Shown piece after piece: positions 8,391 through 17,669 of a stretch of DNA of 64,000 nt. The stretch comes from JAKFFN01 sp036675025 (GTDB taxonomy: Bacteria; Sumerlaeota; Sumerlaeia; Sumerlaeales; Sumerlaeaceae): positions 25,813 to 89,812 of the forward strand of contig JAKFFN010000101.1 in the NCBI GenBank assembly GCA_036675025.1, read 5' to 3'. The translations under genes and the position numbers were made by a program. Position 1 is the first letter of the stretch. Each line of letters opens with the position of its first letter. Below the pieces are notes generated by a model. It searched no databases. It was given only the letters and a program-made list of their open reading frames with translations, and was not told the origin of the DNA.

Positions 8391-8438
8391 AAAAAATCCC
8401 CGGGACCGCCATTGGCAGTCCCGGGGTTTATTTTTTTC
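8391..8438. terminator. Bidirectional rho-independent terminator between pilin and rpoC genes
   Basis: A nine-base perfect stem (CCCCGGGAC at 8398-8406, GTCCCGGGG at 8418-8426) with an 11-base loop is flanked by six A on the left (8391-8396) and a T-rich tract on the right (8427-8438), so it can stop transcripts of the convergent pilin and rpoC genes. Confidence 0.9.
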
Positions 8439-8454
8439 ATAGAGCGGCTTTCAG

Positions 8455-11400
8455 TTATACAGCCGTATCCAGTTCTTCAGTATCTTCGGCTTCTTCGCCG
8501 CCATCGGGTCCGCTTCCGTTGCCGGTCGGGTTAACGTCGATGTTACGGTATTCAGGCAGACCAGTACCCGCTGGAATCAGCAGGCCCATGATCACGTTTT
8601 CCTTCAGACCGCGGAGGAAGTCGTAACGACCACGCACCGCTGCGTCGGTAAGAACGCGTGTGGTTTCCTGGAATGATGCCGCAGAGATGAACGACTCAGT
8701 TTCAAGAGAGGCTTTGGTAAGACCCAGCAGCTTCGCGCGGCCTTTGGCCTTGGTTCCACCCTTCTCTTCCGTAAGACGGTTCTCTTCTTCGAACTCCCAG
8801 CGATCCACCTGCTGTCCGTAAAGGAAGCGCGTGTTGCCTACTTCTTCCACTACGGTCTTCTTCAGCATCTGGCGGATGATGCTCTCGATGTGCTTATCGT
8901 TAATGTTCACCTTCTGGAGGCGATACACTTCCTGCACTTCGCCCAGGAGGAACTCCATCACGGCCTTCTCGCCCTTAACTTCCAGCACGTCATGCGGGCT
9001 CGGGGTTCCGTCTGTGATGATGTCGCCAGCCTGCACTCGTTCACCATCGCGCACCACCAGGTGGCGGCTTACGGGGATCGAGTAGAGCTGCTCGTCACCA
9101 TTGTCAGCGGTAATGGTGAACTTGCGTGCACCTTTCGCACTGCCCTTGATGTGGATAACACCATCAATGCGGGCGATAACAGCAGAGTCTTTCGGCTTAC
9201 GGCCTTCGAACAGTTCGTCAATGCGTGGCAGACCACCCGTGATGTCCTTGCTCTTGGTACGTGAGCGCGGAATACGGGCAAGCACCTCGCCGGCGCCAAC
9301 CGTGTAACCGTCCTCGAGTTCGCGGCTGAGAATCGTGCCGGAGCTGAGGGCGTACTGGGCAATGACTTCGCCCTTCTTGTCCACGATCTGCACCGACGGA
9401 TGACGTTCATCCTTATGCTCTGAGATCAGGCGCTGAGTAACTTCTGTCTCCGGGTCGAACTCTTCCTTCAGCGTGAGACCGACTACGATATCCACCAGCT
9501 TTAGCGTGCCTGACTGTTCAGACAGGATGGGGGTGAAGTGAGGATCCCACTCAACCAGGCGATCACCGCGCTTGACCGGCGAACCTTCGCCGACAAGGAT
9601 GCGGGCGCCGTAGGGGACGCTGGGCAGGGTCTGAACAACGTTGCCGTTATCATCCTGCACAACCATCGAGCCGCCACGGCCGATAACAACCTTGAAGCCA
9701 TCCTTGTGGTCAACAGTCGTCATATCACGGAAGATGATCTTACCGTCGCTGGAAGACTGGTACCAGCCCTCAACGTCAACCGAAGCCGTACCACCAATGT
9801 GGAAGGTACGCAGGGTCAGCTGGGTACCAGGTTCACCGATGGACTGCGCTGCGATGATGCCGACGGCCTCGCCCAGTTCCACCATGCGGCCGGTGGAGAG
9901 GTTACGGCCATAGCACTTGCAGCAAACGCCTCGCTTTGTCTGACACGTAAGAACGCTGCGGATCTGAACGGAACCGATACCGGACTTTTCGATCTGCTTT
10001 GCCTGAACATCGCTGATCATATCGTTCTTCTTAACGATCGTCTTGTTCGTCTCCGGATCCACAACCTTCTGCACGGCCACACGGCCGGCAATACGATCGC
10101 TCAGCGGTTCCAGTTCACGTTCACCCGTACGCGTTACCTCGATGATGGCGCTTACGCTGATGCCGTCCTGGGTGCCACAGTCTTCCTCGGTGATGATCAG
10201 GTCCTGGGCCACGTCGCACAGGCGGCGGGTCAGGTAACCAGCGTCAGAGGTCTTCAGAGCCGTATCAGCCAGACCCTTACGTGCACCGTGGGTGGAGATG
10301 AAGTACTCAAGCACCGTAAGACCTTCGCGGAAGTTCGAGATGATCGGGCTCTCAATAATTTCACCTACGTCACCGGTGATCTTCTTGGTAGGCTTCTGCA
10401 TCAGACCGCGCATACCGGCTAGCTGACGAATCTGGGCTTCGTTACCACGAGCGCCAGACTGCGACATGATAAAGACCGGGTTTAGACCCTTCTGGTTCTT
10501 CTGCATGAGGCTCATCATCTCGGCTGCCACGGCGTCGGTTGCCAGCGACCATTCGTGAATGATCTTCGAATAGCGCTCACCATAAGTGATCAAGCCCTTG
10601 GAGTAGTGCTTCATCACCTGGTCAACCTTCTTACGGGCTGCCTCAAGGATTTCGGCCTTGCGGGGCGGGATTACCATGTCGCCGATGGCGATGGAGATGC
10701 CTGCGATTTTCGCCTGCTGGTAACCAAGGTTCTTCATGGCGTCCAGCATCTTGGCGGTGCGCTTTGGCCCTGACAGTTTGTGAGCGACAGCTACAATCTG
10801 GCCAAGAAGGCCTTTAGTCATAACCGTGTTGCCAAAAGGCAGCTTGCTGTCGAAGTAGTTAATCTCGTCCGGCAGAATCGCGGAGAACATGCAACGACCC
10901 GGGGTCGTCTTTATCTTCGCGCCGTCTGACATGCGGACCATAACTTCTTCGTGCAGCGTAACCTTCTTGTGGTTAAGAGCCATAATGGCCTCTTCACGAG
11001 AAGCAAACTGCGGCATCAGGCGCTGCTTTTCCTTATCCGTCTTGGCCGCTGCATAGCGCTCTTCGTTGGGCACCATCTTGGTAATGTAGAACAGACCCAG
11101 CACCATGTCCTGTGCAGGCGTAGCAATCGGCTTACCGTTTGCAGGCGAGAGAATGTTGTTCTCTGCCAACATCAGGTTCATAGCCTCAAGCTTGGCCTCA
11201 GTGCTCAGCGGCACGTGCACAGCCATCTGGTCACCGTCGAAGTCGGCGTTGAAAGCCGTACAAGACAGCGGGTGAAGACGGATAGCCTTACCCTCAACCA
11301 GCTTCGGCATGAAAGCCTGAACGCCCAGACGGTGTAGCGTAGGTGCGCGGTTCAGCAGAACCGGGTGATCCTTAATAATGTCGTCAAGGATGTCGTAAAC

Positions 11401-12879
11401 TTCCGGGGCTTCACGCTCCATCATCTTCTTGGCGGCCTTGATCGTGTTCACATAGCCGCGCGCTTCAAGCTCACGGATAATGAACGGATCGAACAGTTCC
11501 AGGGCCATCTTCTTTGGCAGACCGCACTGGTTAAAGTTCAACTCGGGACCAACCACGATTACGGAACGGCCGGAGTAGTCAACGCGCTTACCGAGCAGGT
11601 TCTGACGGAACCGGCCCTGCTTGCCCTTCAGCATGTCGCTGAGCGACTTGAGCGGACGGTTGTTGTGGCCTTTGGTCGGGCGCGTACGGCGGCTGTTATC
11701 AAACAGCGCGTCGACGGCTTCCTGCAACATGCGCTTTTCGTTGCGCAGGATGACCTCAGGAGCTTTCAGTTCCATCAGCTTCTTCAGACGGTTGTTACGG
11801 TTGATAACACGGCGGTAAAGGTCGTTAAGATCAGAAGTCGCAAAACGGCCACCATCAAGGTGAACCAGCGGACGCAGTTCCGGCGGCAGAACCGGCAGAA
11901 CTTCCATCACCATCCACTCAGGGTTGTTATCGGAGCCGCGGAAAGCCTCCACAACCTTCAGGCGCTTAATGATCTTGTTACGGCGCTGGGCGCTGGTGGC
12001 CTGGCGCATTTCGATAGCCAGCCGGGTAGCCAGTTCCTCGATGTCAATCTTCCGAAGCATTTCGCGGACAGCTTCCGCACCAATGCGCAGGTCAATCTTG
12101 TCACCGTAGACTTCGCGGTACTTGCGCACCTCGTCGTCCGTCAGGATCTGCTTTTCCTTCAGCGGAGAATCACCTGGGTTCACCACGATGAAGTTCTGGA
12201 AGTAAATAACCTTACCCAGGTCCTTCACCGAAATGTCGAGCAGGCTGGCGATACGGCTGGATGTGCCCTTGTAGAACCAGATATGGCAGACGGGAGCAGC
12301 CAGTTTGATATGACCCATGCGCGTACGGCGCACTTTGCTCTCGATAACTTCCACACCGCAGCGATCGCAAACGATGCCCTTATACTTGATACGCTTATAC
12401 TTGCCGCAGGCGCATTCCCAGTCCTTGGTCGGGCCGAAGATACGTTCGCAGAACAGGCCGTCTTTTTCCGGCTTAAAGGTACGATAGTTAATGGTTTCCG
12501 GCTTCTTGACTTCACCGAAGCTGGAGAGGTCCATGTCGTCAAAACGCGCAGTGCTCAGGCCAATGCGGCGCTCAGCAGCACGGCTGTTACGGCGCGACCA
12601 CGCAAGGATGCGGTCCGGAGAGGCAATGGTGATTCGAGCCACAGCATGCAGGGCGTTGAGGTCAACTTCTTCATCACGCTCGGTGCCCAGCGGGATCGAG
12701 CGATAGCGCTTTACCGGACCTTCGTCGTATGTACGTACGCCTTCAAATGCCAGTACCTCACGCGGAGTCTTCGACTCACGCTTGGTGGTACGGGCCTTTG
12801 CAGTACGTGTCTTTGCCGCTTTAGGTGCTGCTACTTCTACGTCAGCAGCTTCAGCTTTGGATGCCTTCTTGGTAGCGAT
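8455..12879 (-). CDS. rpoC: DNA-directed RNA polymerase subunit beta'
   Basis: The catalytic large subunit of RNA polymerase. The Mg-binding NADFDGDQM lies near residue 544, and the first zinc site is seen as CACGKYKR followed by CDRCG. Also present are HRLGVQAF, ARGN and the second zinc-finger cysteines (CQTKRGVCCKCYG). The first canonical start in frame is GTG at 12642, but it lacks a ribosome site. The frame stays open upstream to a TAA at 12913-12915 with strongly coding codon choice (CGT, AAG, GAA, GAC), adding 79 residues: a Lys/Ala-rich tail, then EVDLNALHAV. No ATG, GTG or TTG exists in that extension. ATC at 12879 has AGGA seven bases before it, so I propose ATC as the start (1474 residues); GTG at 12642 gives 1395. 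A 25-residue insertion separates SPDRILAWS from FGEVKKPETINYR. It lies downstream of rpoB in one operon. Confidence 0.93.
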   Translation of the reverse strand: MATKKASKAEAADVEVAAPKAAKTRTAKARTTKRESKTPREVLAFEGVRTYDEGPVKRYRSIPLGTERDEEVDLNALHAVARITIASPDRILAWSRRNSRAAERRIGLSTARFDDMDLSSFGEVKKPETINYRTFKPEKDGLFCERIFGPTKDWECACGKYKRIKYKGIVCDRCGVEVIESKVRRTRMGHIKLAAPVCHIWFYKGTSSRIASLLDISVKDLGKVIYFQNFIVVNPGDSPLKEKQILTDDEVRKYREVYGDKIDLRIGAEAVREMLRKIDIEELATRLAIEMRQATSAQRRNKIIKRLKVVEAFRGSDNNPEWMVMEVLPVLPPELRPLVHLDGGRFATSDLNDLYRRVINRNNRLKKLMELKAPEVILRNEKRMLQEAVDALFDNSRRTRPTKGHNNRPLKSLSDMLKGKQGRFRQNLLGKRVDYSGRSVIVVGPELNFNQCGLPKKMALELFDPFIIRELEARGYVNTIKAAKKMMEREAPEVYDILDDIIKDHPVLLNRAPTLHRLGVQAFMPKLVEGKAIRLHPLSCTAFNADFDGDQMAVHVPLSTEAKLEAMNLMLAENNILSPANGKPIATPAQDMVLGLFYITKMVPNEERYAAAKTDKEKQRLMPQFASREEAIMALNHKKVTLHEEVMVRMSDGAKIKTTPGRCMFSAILPDEINYFDSKLPFGNTVMTKGLLGQIVAVAHKLSGPKRTAKMLDAMKNLGYQQAKIAGISIAIGDMVIPPRKAEILEAARKKVDQVMKHYSKGLITYGERYSKIIHEWSLATDAVAAEMMSLMQKNQKGLNPVFIMSQSGARGNEAQIRQLAGMRGLMQKPTKKITGDVGEIIESPIISNFREGLTVLEYFISTHGARKGLADTALKTSDAGYLTRRLCDVAQDLIITEEDCGTQDGISVSAIIEVTRTGERELEPLSDRIAGRVAVQKVVDPETNKTIVKKNDMISDVQAKQIEKSGIGSVQIRSVLTCQTKRGVCCKCYGRNLSTGRMVELGEAVGIIAAQSIGEPGTQLTLRTFHIGGTASVDVEGWYQSSSDGKIIFRDMTTVDHKDGFKVVIGRGGSMVVQDDNGNVVQTLPSVPYGARILVGEGSPVKRGDRLVEWDPHFTPILSEQSGTLKLVDIVVGLTLKEEFDPETEVTQRLISEHKDERHPSVQIVDKKGEVIAQYALSSGTILSRELEDGYTVGAGEVLARIPRSRTKSKDITGGLPRIDELFEGRKPKDSAVIARIDGVIHIKGSAKGARKFTITADNGDEQLYSIPVSRHLVVRDGERVQAGDIITDGTPSPHDVLEVKGEKAVMEFLLGEVQEVYRLQKVNINDKHIESIIRQMLKKTVVEEVGNTRFLYGQQVDRWEFEEENRLTEEKGGTKAKGRAKLLGLTKASLETESFISAASFQETTRVLTDAAVRGRYDFLRGLKENVIMGLLIPAGTGLPEYRNIDVNPTGNGSGPDGGEEAEDTEELDTAV

Positions 12880-12972
12880 GGTAGTATCCTGCCTTTCCGG
12901 GTCGCTTATATCTTAAAACTGGTTTCGGTCATTGAGGGTTAAAGAGGGAGAGGAAACTGCAAGCCTGGCGGC

Positions 12973-15900
12973 TTACAGCTCCTCATCCTCGAAGTCGTCT
13001 CCGCCACGCTCTGCAAAGCTCACGTCTTCTTCCACGCCGCTCAGCAGTGAGTCGTAGGGGCTTTCGCCTTCATCCTCGTCTAGTATCGATTCATCTTCTG
13101 TAAGGAGTTCCATGTTAAGGCCAAGGGCCTGCAGCTCTTTCACAAGAACGTTGAAGCTCTCCGGAACGCCCGGCTTCAGGTGATTTTCACCCTTGATGAT
13201 GGACTCATAGATCTTCGTACGGCCCTGAACGTCATCAGACTTAACCGTCAGAAGTTCCTGCAGCGTATAAGCTGCACCGTAGGCCTCAAGGGCCCACACT
13301 TCCATCTCACCGAAGCGCTGACCACCGAACTGCGCCTTACCACCCAGCGGCTGCTGGGTAACCAGCGAGTACGGACCAATCGAACGAGCATGCATCTTGT
13401 CGTCGACCAGGTGAGCCAGCTTCAGGATGTACATAACACCCACAGTCACCAGGCGGTCAAAGGGTTCACCCGTCGCACCGTCAAACAGACGAACCTGTCC
13501 GGTCGGGTTAACATCCAGCAGCTTCTCTTCGTCAGAAAGACTGGAGAACTTGCGCTTGTCGCCCTTCTGCTTCATGATGTGCTCACGGGCACGAATCAGT
13601 TCCGCTTCAATCTGCGCTTCCTCGGCACCGTCGAATACCGGCGTCGCGTAAGACACGCCCAGGGCAATAGCCGCCCAGCCAAGGTGTGTTTCCAGAAGCT
13701 GACCAACGTTCATTCGCGAAGGAACACCCAGCGGGTTCAGCACGATGTCAACAGGTGTGCCATCAACCGTGTACGGCATATCTTCCATCGGCATGATCTT
13801 GGCCACAATACCCTTGTTGCCGTGACGTCCGGCCATCTTGTCGCCAACCTGGAGTTTACGTTTTACCGCCACGTAAACCTTCACCAGTTTGATAACGCCC
13901 GGAGGCAGCTCGTCGCCCGTCTTGATACGGTCGACCTTGTTGCGTGCAACGTCGTCAATCTCGGTAACGCGAACAGAGTGCTTCTGGTAAAGACGCTTAA
14001 CATCAGCGCCCGCCTGACCGTCCACAGGCAGCATGCCCGTGCGCAGGCTGCGCTTTACGTAGTTAACCGCCGACTCTGTAACCTTCTGGCCCGGCTTCAG
14101 TTCCACCTGGCCGGTTTCAAAGTTAATCACCGGCTTCTCGATGGTCTTGAGCAGTTCCTTCAGGTTCTCCGTAAACTCGATCTCGACATTCTGCAGCTCA
14201 ACATCACGTTCCTTCTCGATGCTTTCGATGCGGATCTTGTCCTCACGGTCGCTCTTGGTTCCACGTTCCTTGCGGCTGAACGCCTTGATATCCACAACGG
14301 TGCCATAGGTGCCGGGCGGCACCTTCAGCGAAGCGTCGCGTACGTCGCCGGCCTTTTCACCAAAGATCGCGCGCAGAAGCTTTTCTTCCGCCGTCAGCTC
14401 GGTCTCACCCTTAGGCGTAACCTTACCCACCAGGATGTCACCGGGGATAACTTCAGTTCCGATAAGAACATGACCATTTTCATCCAGCTTGGCCAGGGCC
14501 TCTTCGCTTACGTTCGGGATGTCGCGGGTAATCTCTTCCTTACCCAGCTTCGTATCCCGGGCATCCACTTCAAACTCTTCAATGTGGATCGACGTAAATA
14601 CGTCTTCCTTCACCACACGCTCAGAAATGATGATAGCATCTTCGAAGTTATAGCCGCCGAAAGGCATGAAAGCCACACGCAGGTTCTGACCAACCGCCAG
14701 TTCGCCCTGGTCGATACCCGGACCATCAGCAATAACCTCATTCATATCAACCTTCTGGCCCGCCGAAACAATTGGCTTCTGGTTGATACACGTGTTCTGG
14801 TTCGAGCGCTTGTACTTGGTCAGGCGATAAGTATCCAGCTGGCCGTTCTCGTTACGAAGAACAATCTCCGTAGCCGTTACGCGCTCAACCGTACCCTCAT
14901 TGCGGGCAACCACACAGGATCCGGAGTCAATGGCGCACTTGTGCTCGATACCGGTACCAATCGTGGGAGCGTCAGTGAACAGCAGGGGCACGCCCTGCCG
15001 CATCATGTTCGATCCCATCAAGGCGCGGTTGGCGTCGTCGTGCTCAAGGAACGGAATAAGCGCCGCGGAAACCGAAACCAGCTGCTTCGGGCTCACGTCC
15101 ACGTAGTCTACTTCGTTAACAGTAACCTTCGGGAAGTCGCCCCGATGGCGACTCAGCACCGTCTCGCTCTTAAAGCTCTTGCCGTCTTCGGCCACCTCAG
15201 ATGCCTGCGCCACGATGTACTCATCTTCCACGTCGGCCGTCAGGTACTGCGTAGCCTTCTGCACCACGCCATCCTTAACCTTACGGTAAGGCGACTCAAT
15301 GAAACCGAACTCATTAATGCGGGCATAGGAAGCCAGCGATGAGATAAGGCCGATGTTCGGGCCTTCCGGCGTTTCAATCGGGCAGATACGTCCATAGTGG
15401 GTGTGGTGAACGTCGCGGACTTCAAAGCCTGCGCGATCGCGGCTCAAACCACCCGGTCCCAATGCGCTCAGACGACGCTTGTGCGTCAGCTCGCTCAGCG
15501 GGTTGGTCTGGTCCATAAACTGGCTGAGCTGGCTGCGACCAAAGAAGTCTTTAACCGAGCTAACCAGCGGCTTTGCGTTGATCAGGTTATGAGGCAGCAG
15601 GTTTTCCAGGTCCACGATAGCCATACGCTCGCGGGCCGTCTTTTCCATTTCCGTCAGGCCCAGGCGAACCTGGTTCTGCAGAAGCTCACCCACGCTGCGC
15701 ACGCGGCGGTTACCCAGGTGATCGATATCGTCGATGTCCAGGTCTTCCTCAGCAATCTTCGAAAGGTGCTTAACAATAGCAACCACGTCAGAAAGCTGCA
15801 GCGTGCGGCTGCTCTCGTCTTCCAGCTTGAAGCGGCGGCTGATCTTGTGGCGGCCTACCGCACCCAGGTCATAGCGCTTCTCGTTGAAGAACATGTCGTC

Positions 15901-17103
15901 AAACAGGCGCCTTGCGCTCTGCAAGCTGATCGGGTTGCCCGGACGCATGCGCTTGAAGAACTCGATGAGGCTCTCTTCATAGGTGCGCACCTTGTCTTTC
16001 GACATCGTGCTCATTACTACGTTAGGCTCTTCTTCGTTAACTTCAACCAGGTGGATCTTGCGCACACCGGCCTTGCCGAACTTGCGCAGCTGCGCCGTCG
16101 TGATCTTCTCAAACGTATCAGCCAGGATTTCACCCGTGCCCTGGTCCACAACATCGCGGCCCAGGATGCGGCCGATCAGATGCTCATAACCGATAGCCAC
16201 GTTCAGGTGAACTTCCTTGATGCCGTGGCTCTTCAGCGCTTCCGTAGCCTTCTTCGTTACCTTGGCGCCCTTCTGCACCAGCAGCTTGCCGGTTTCAGGG
16301 TCCAGCACTTCTTCAATAAACTCATTGCCCAGGAACTTCTCAACAAGGTCTGTTACCTTAGAGGCACCCTTGGAAAAGTCATCCAGCGCAACTTCCTTCG
16401 TAGCAAAAAACTCAGATACGATCTGTTCGTCGTCCATCAGGCCGAAGCAGCGCATAAACGTGGTTGCCGGCAGCTTGCGCTTACGGTCAACCATTACATA
16501 CATAACGTTGTTAATATCGACTTCGAACTCTACCCACGCGCCGCGATAAGGAATAACGCGCGCGCTGAACAGCGTCTTGCCGTTCGGGTGAATCGATGAC
16601 GAAAAGCTTACGCCCGGGGAACGATGCAGCTGGGAAACGATAACGCGCTCGGCGCCGTTCACAATGAACGTACCCTGCTCAGTCATCAGGGGAATTTCCC
16701 CCATGTACGTTTCCTGCTCTTTAATGTCTTTAATGTCGGTTTCGTTGGTTTCGATATTCGTCTCGCGCACGATCAGCTGCAGCTTAACCTTCAGCGGCGC
16801 AGCAAACGTCATCCCACGGTCGATACACTCTTTCTCAGAGTATTTCGGCGCACCAAACGAGTACTCCACAAACTCAAGCGTGGAAGGCGTGCTTGCGCTG
16901 GTTACAGGGAATACGCTGGTAAAGGCTTCCTGGAGCCCGGCATTCTCGCGGACATCCGGCGGAACGTTGAATTGCAGGAACTCTTCATAGCTCTTCTTCT
17001 GGGTTTCCAGGAGATAAGGCATCTCCATGGTTTCCGGGATCATCGCAAAATTGATACGGTACGAGCTGTTAGGCTCACGGCGGCTACCATTTTTCGAAGC
17101 CAT
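12973..17103 (-). CDS. rpoB: DNA-directed RNA polymerase subunit beta
   Basis: The second large subunit of RNA polymerase, 1376 residues, normal length. The rifampicin pocket is canonical (QLSQFMDQTNPLSE, THKRRLSALGPGG), as are the segments ICPIETPEGPNIGLI, FMPFGGYNFEDAIIIS, KMAGRHGNKG and GVPSRMNVGQ near the C-terminus. MEVWALEAYGAAYTLQE precedes a long acidic tail (DEDEGESPYDS and DDFEDEEL). The ATG at 17103 follows AAGGAGG on the minus strand at a somewhat long spacing of 13 bases. rpoC follows after about 90 bases and is surely co-transcribed. Unusually, no rplJ or rplL is found upstream: the next gene on that side is a divergent secreted protein, so the ribosomal half of the classical beta operon lies elsewhere. 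Confidence 0.98.
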   Translation of the reverse strand: MASKNGSRREPNSSYRINFAMIPETMEMPYLLETQKKSYEEFLQFNVPPDVRENAGLQEAFTSVFPVTSASTPSTLEFVEYSFGAPKYSEKECIDRGMTFAAPLKVKLQLIVRETNIETNETDIKDIKEQETYMGEIPLMTEQGTFIVNGAERVIVSQLHRSPGVSFSSSIHPNGKTLFSARVIPYRGAWVEFEVDINNVMYVMVDRKRKLPATTFMRCFGLMDDEQIVSEFFATKEVALDDFSKGASKVTDLVEKFLGNEFIEEVLDPETGKLLVQKGAKVTKKATEALKSHGIKEVHLNVAIGYEHLIGRILGRDVVDQGTGEILADTFEKITTAQLRKFGKAGVRKIHLVEVNEEEPNVVMSTMSKDKVRTYEESLIEFFKRMRPGNPISLQSARRLFDDMFFNEKRYDLGAVGRHKISRRFKLEDESSRTLQLSDVVAIVKHLSKIAEEDLDIDDIDHLGNRRVRSVGELLQNQVRLGLTEMEKTARERMAIVDLENLLPHNLINAKPLVSSVKDFFGRSQLSQFMDQTNPLSELTHKRRLSALGPGGLSRDRAGFEVRDVHHTHYGRICPIETPEGPNIGLISSLASYARINEFGFIESPYRKVKDGVVQKATQYLTADVEDEYIVAQASEVAEDGKSFKSETVLSRHRGDFPKVTVNEVDYVDVSPKQLVSVSAALIPFLEHDDANRALMGSNMMRQGVPLLFTDAPTIGTGIEHKCAIDSGSCVVARNEGTVERVTATEIVLRNENGQLDTYRLTKYKRSNQNTCINQKPIVSAGQKVDMNEVIADGPGIDQGELAVGQNLRVAFMPFGGYNFEDAIIISERVVKEDVFTSIHIEEFEVDARDTKLGKEEITRDIPNVSEEALAKLDENGHVLIGTEVIPGDILVGKVTPKGETELTAEEKLLRAIFGEKAGDVRDASLKVPPGTYGTVVDIKAFSRKERGTKSDREDKIRIESIEKERDVELQNVEIEFTENLKELLKTIEKPVINFETGQVELKPGQKVTESAVNYVKRSLRTGMLPVDGQAGADVKRLYQKHSVRVTEIDDVARNKVDRIKTGDELPPGVIKLVKVYVAVKRKLQVGDKMAGRHGNKGIVAKIMPMEDMPYTVDGTPVDIVLNPLGVPSRMNVGQLLETHLGWAAIALGVSYATPVFDGAEEAQIEAELIRAREHIMKQKGDKRKFSSLSDEEKLLDVNPTGQVRLFDGATGEPFDRLVTVGVMYILKLAHLVDDKMHARSIGPYSLVTQQPLGGKAQFGGQRFGEMEVWALEAYGAAYTLQELLTVKSDDVQGRTKIYESIIKGENHLKPGVPESFNVLVKELQALGLNMELLTEDESILDEDEGESPYDSLLSGVEEDVSFAERGGDDFEDEEL

Positions 17104-17669
17104 ATTAAGACAGATTCCTCCTTGGCCGCTCCATCAGGAGTCCGGCACGGGCGAAGCAGGTTTTGGCAAAGGGTCCCGGGCACGCGCCATCCACAACGCT
17201 CACGCGCATAGACGCAAATCCTCCAAGGCACACGGGTTCCAAAGCAAGTAATCCTACCCCAGCCAGGCTTCCCATATTCTCAACAAAATTCGGGCCAACC
17301 GGGAGATGAAAGGCATCTCCCCTATGGAGTGGTGTTAGCCCTACCCTCCCCATCGACGAATGCAAGCATTTTTCTAACGGGGTCCGTCACCTTCTGCATC
17401 CAAGCTGCCCAGCCCTGCACTTGCGACCCTTGATACCGTGGCGAACTCTGGAGTAACTTGCTCCAGGCGCGAAACACGCAAAAGCTGTCGGCTGCGTCTT
17501 TCCTTGATTTCGAAACTTGACAATTCCCCCTGCCTTGTTAAGTTTCTTTTGGTGGCCCGGAGCCCTCAGTTGCGACTCTGCAAAGACATCAAGAGACAGC
17601 CTCATGCTGAGACGCACAAGATTCAAATCTTTTGTTAGCAAATATCAAGCAAGTCAAAAGGAGTTCAGC
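17104..17669. promoter_or_regulatory. Leader/promoter region upstream of rpoB
   Basis: A 566-base gap without a convincing gene. The frames open here have no ribosome sites and no recognisable motifs, and I find no tRNA. The one structured element is an eight-base perfect stem, GGGAGATG (17301-17308) with CATCTCCC (17314-17321) around a five-base loop. It lies about 200 bases before rpoB and may be a leader hairpin. Promoters for rpoB and for the divergent gene must be within this stretch. Confidence 0.4.

Noticed and set aside
11365..12942. 525-codon open frame on the plus strand, antisense to rpoC
   Set aside because: It mirrors rpoC codons in a fixed register; the minus strand encodes an unmistakable polymerase subunit.
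13180..16599. Two long plus-strand open frames (720 and 400 codons) antisense to rpoB
   Set aside because: Same effect of biased codons in a conserved gene; no ribosome sites and no protein motifs.
17104..17669. rplL, a tRNA or a small protein upstream of rpoB
   Set aside because: No L7/L12 sequence, cloverleaf pattern or ribosome site found; short open frames look random.
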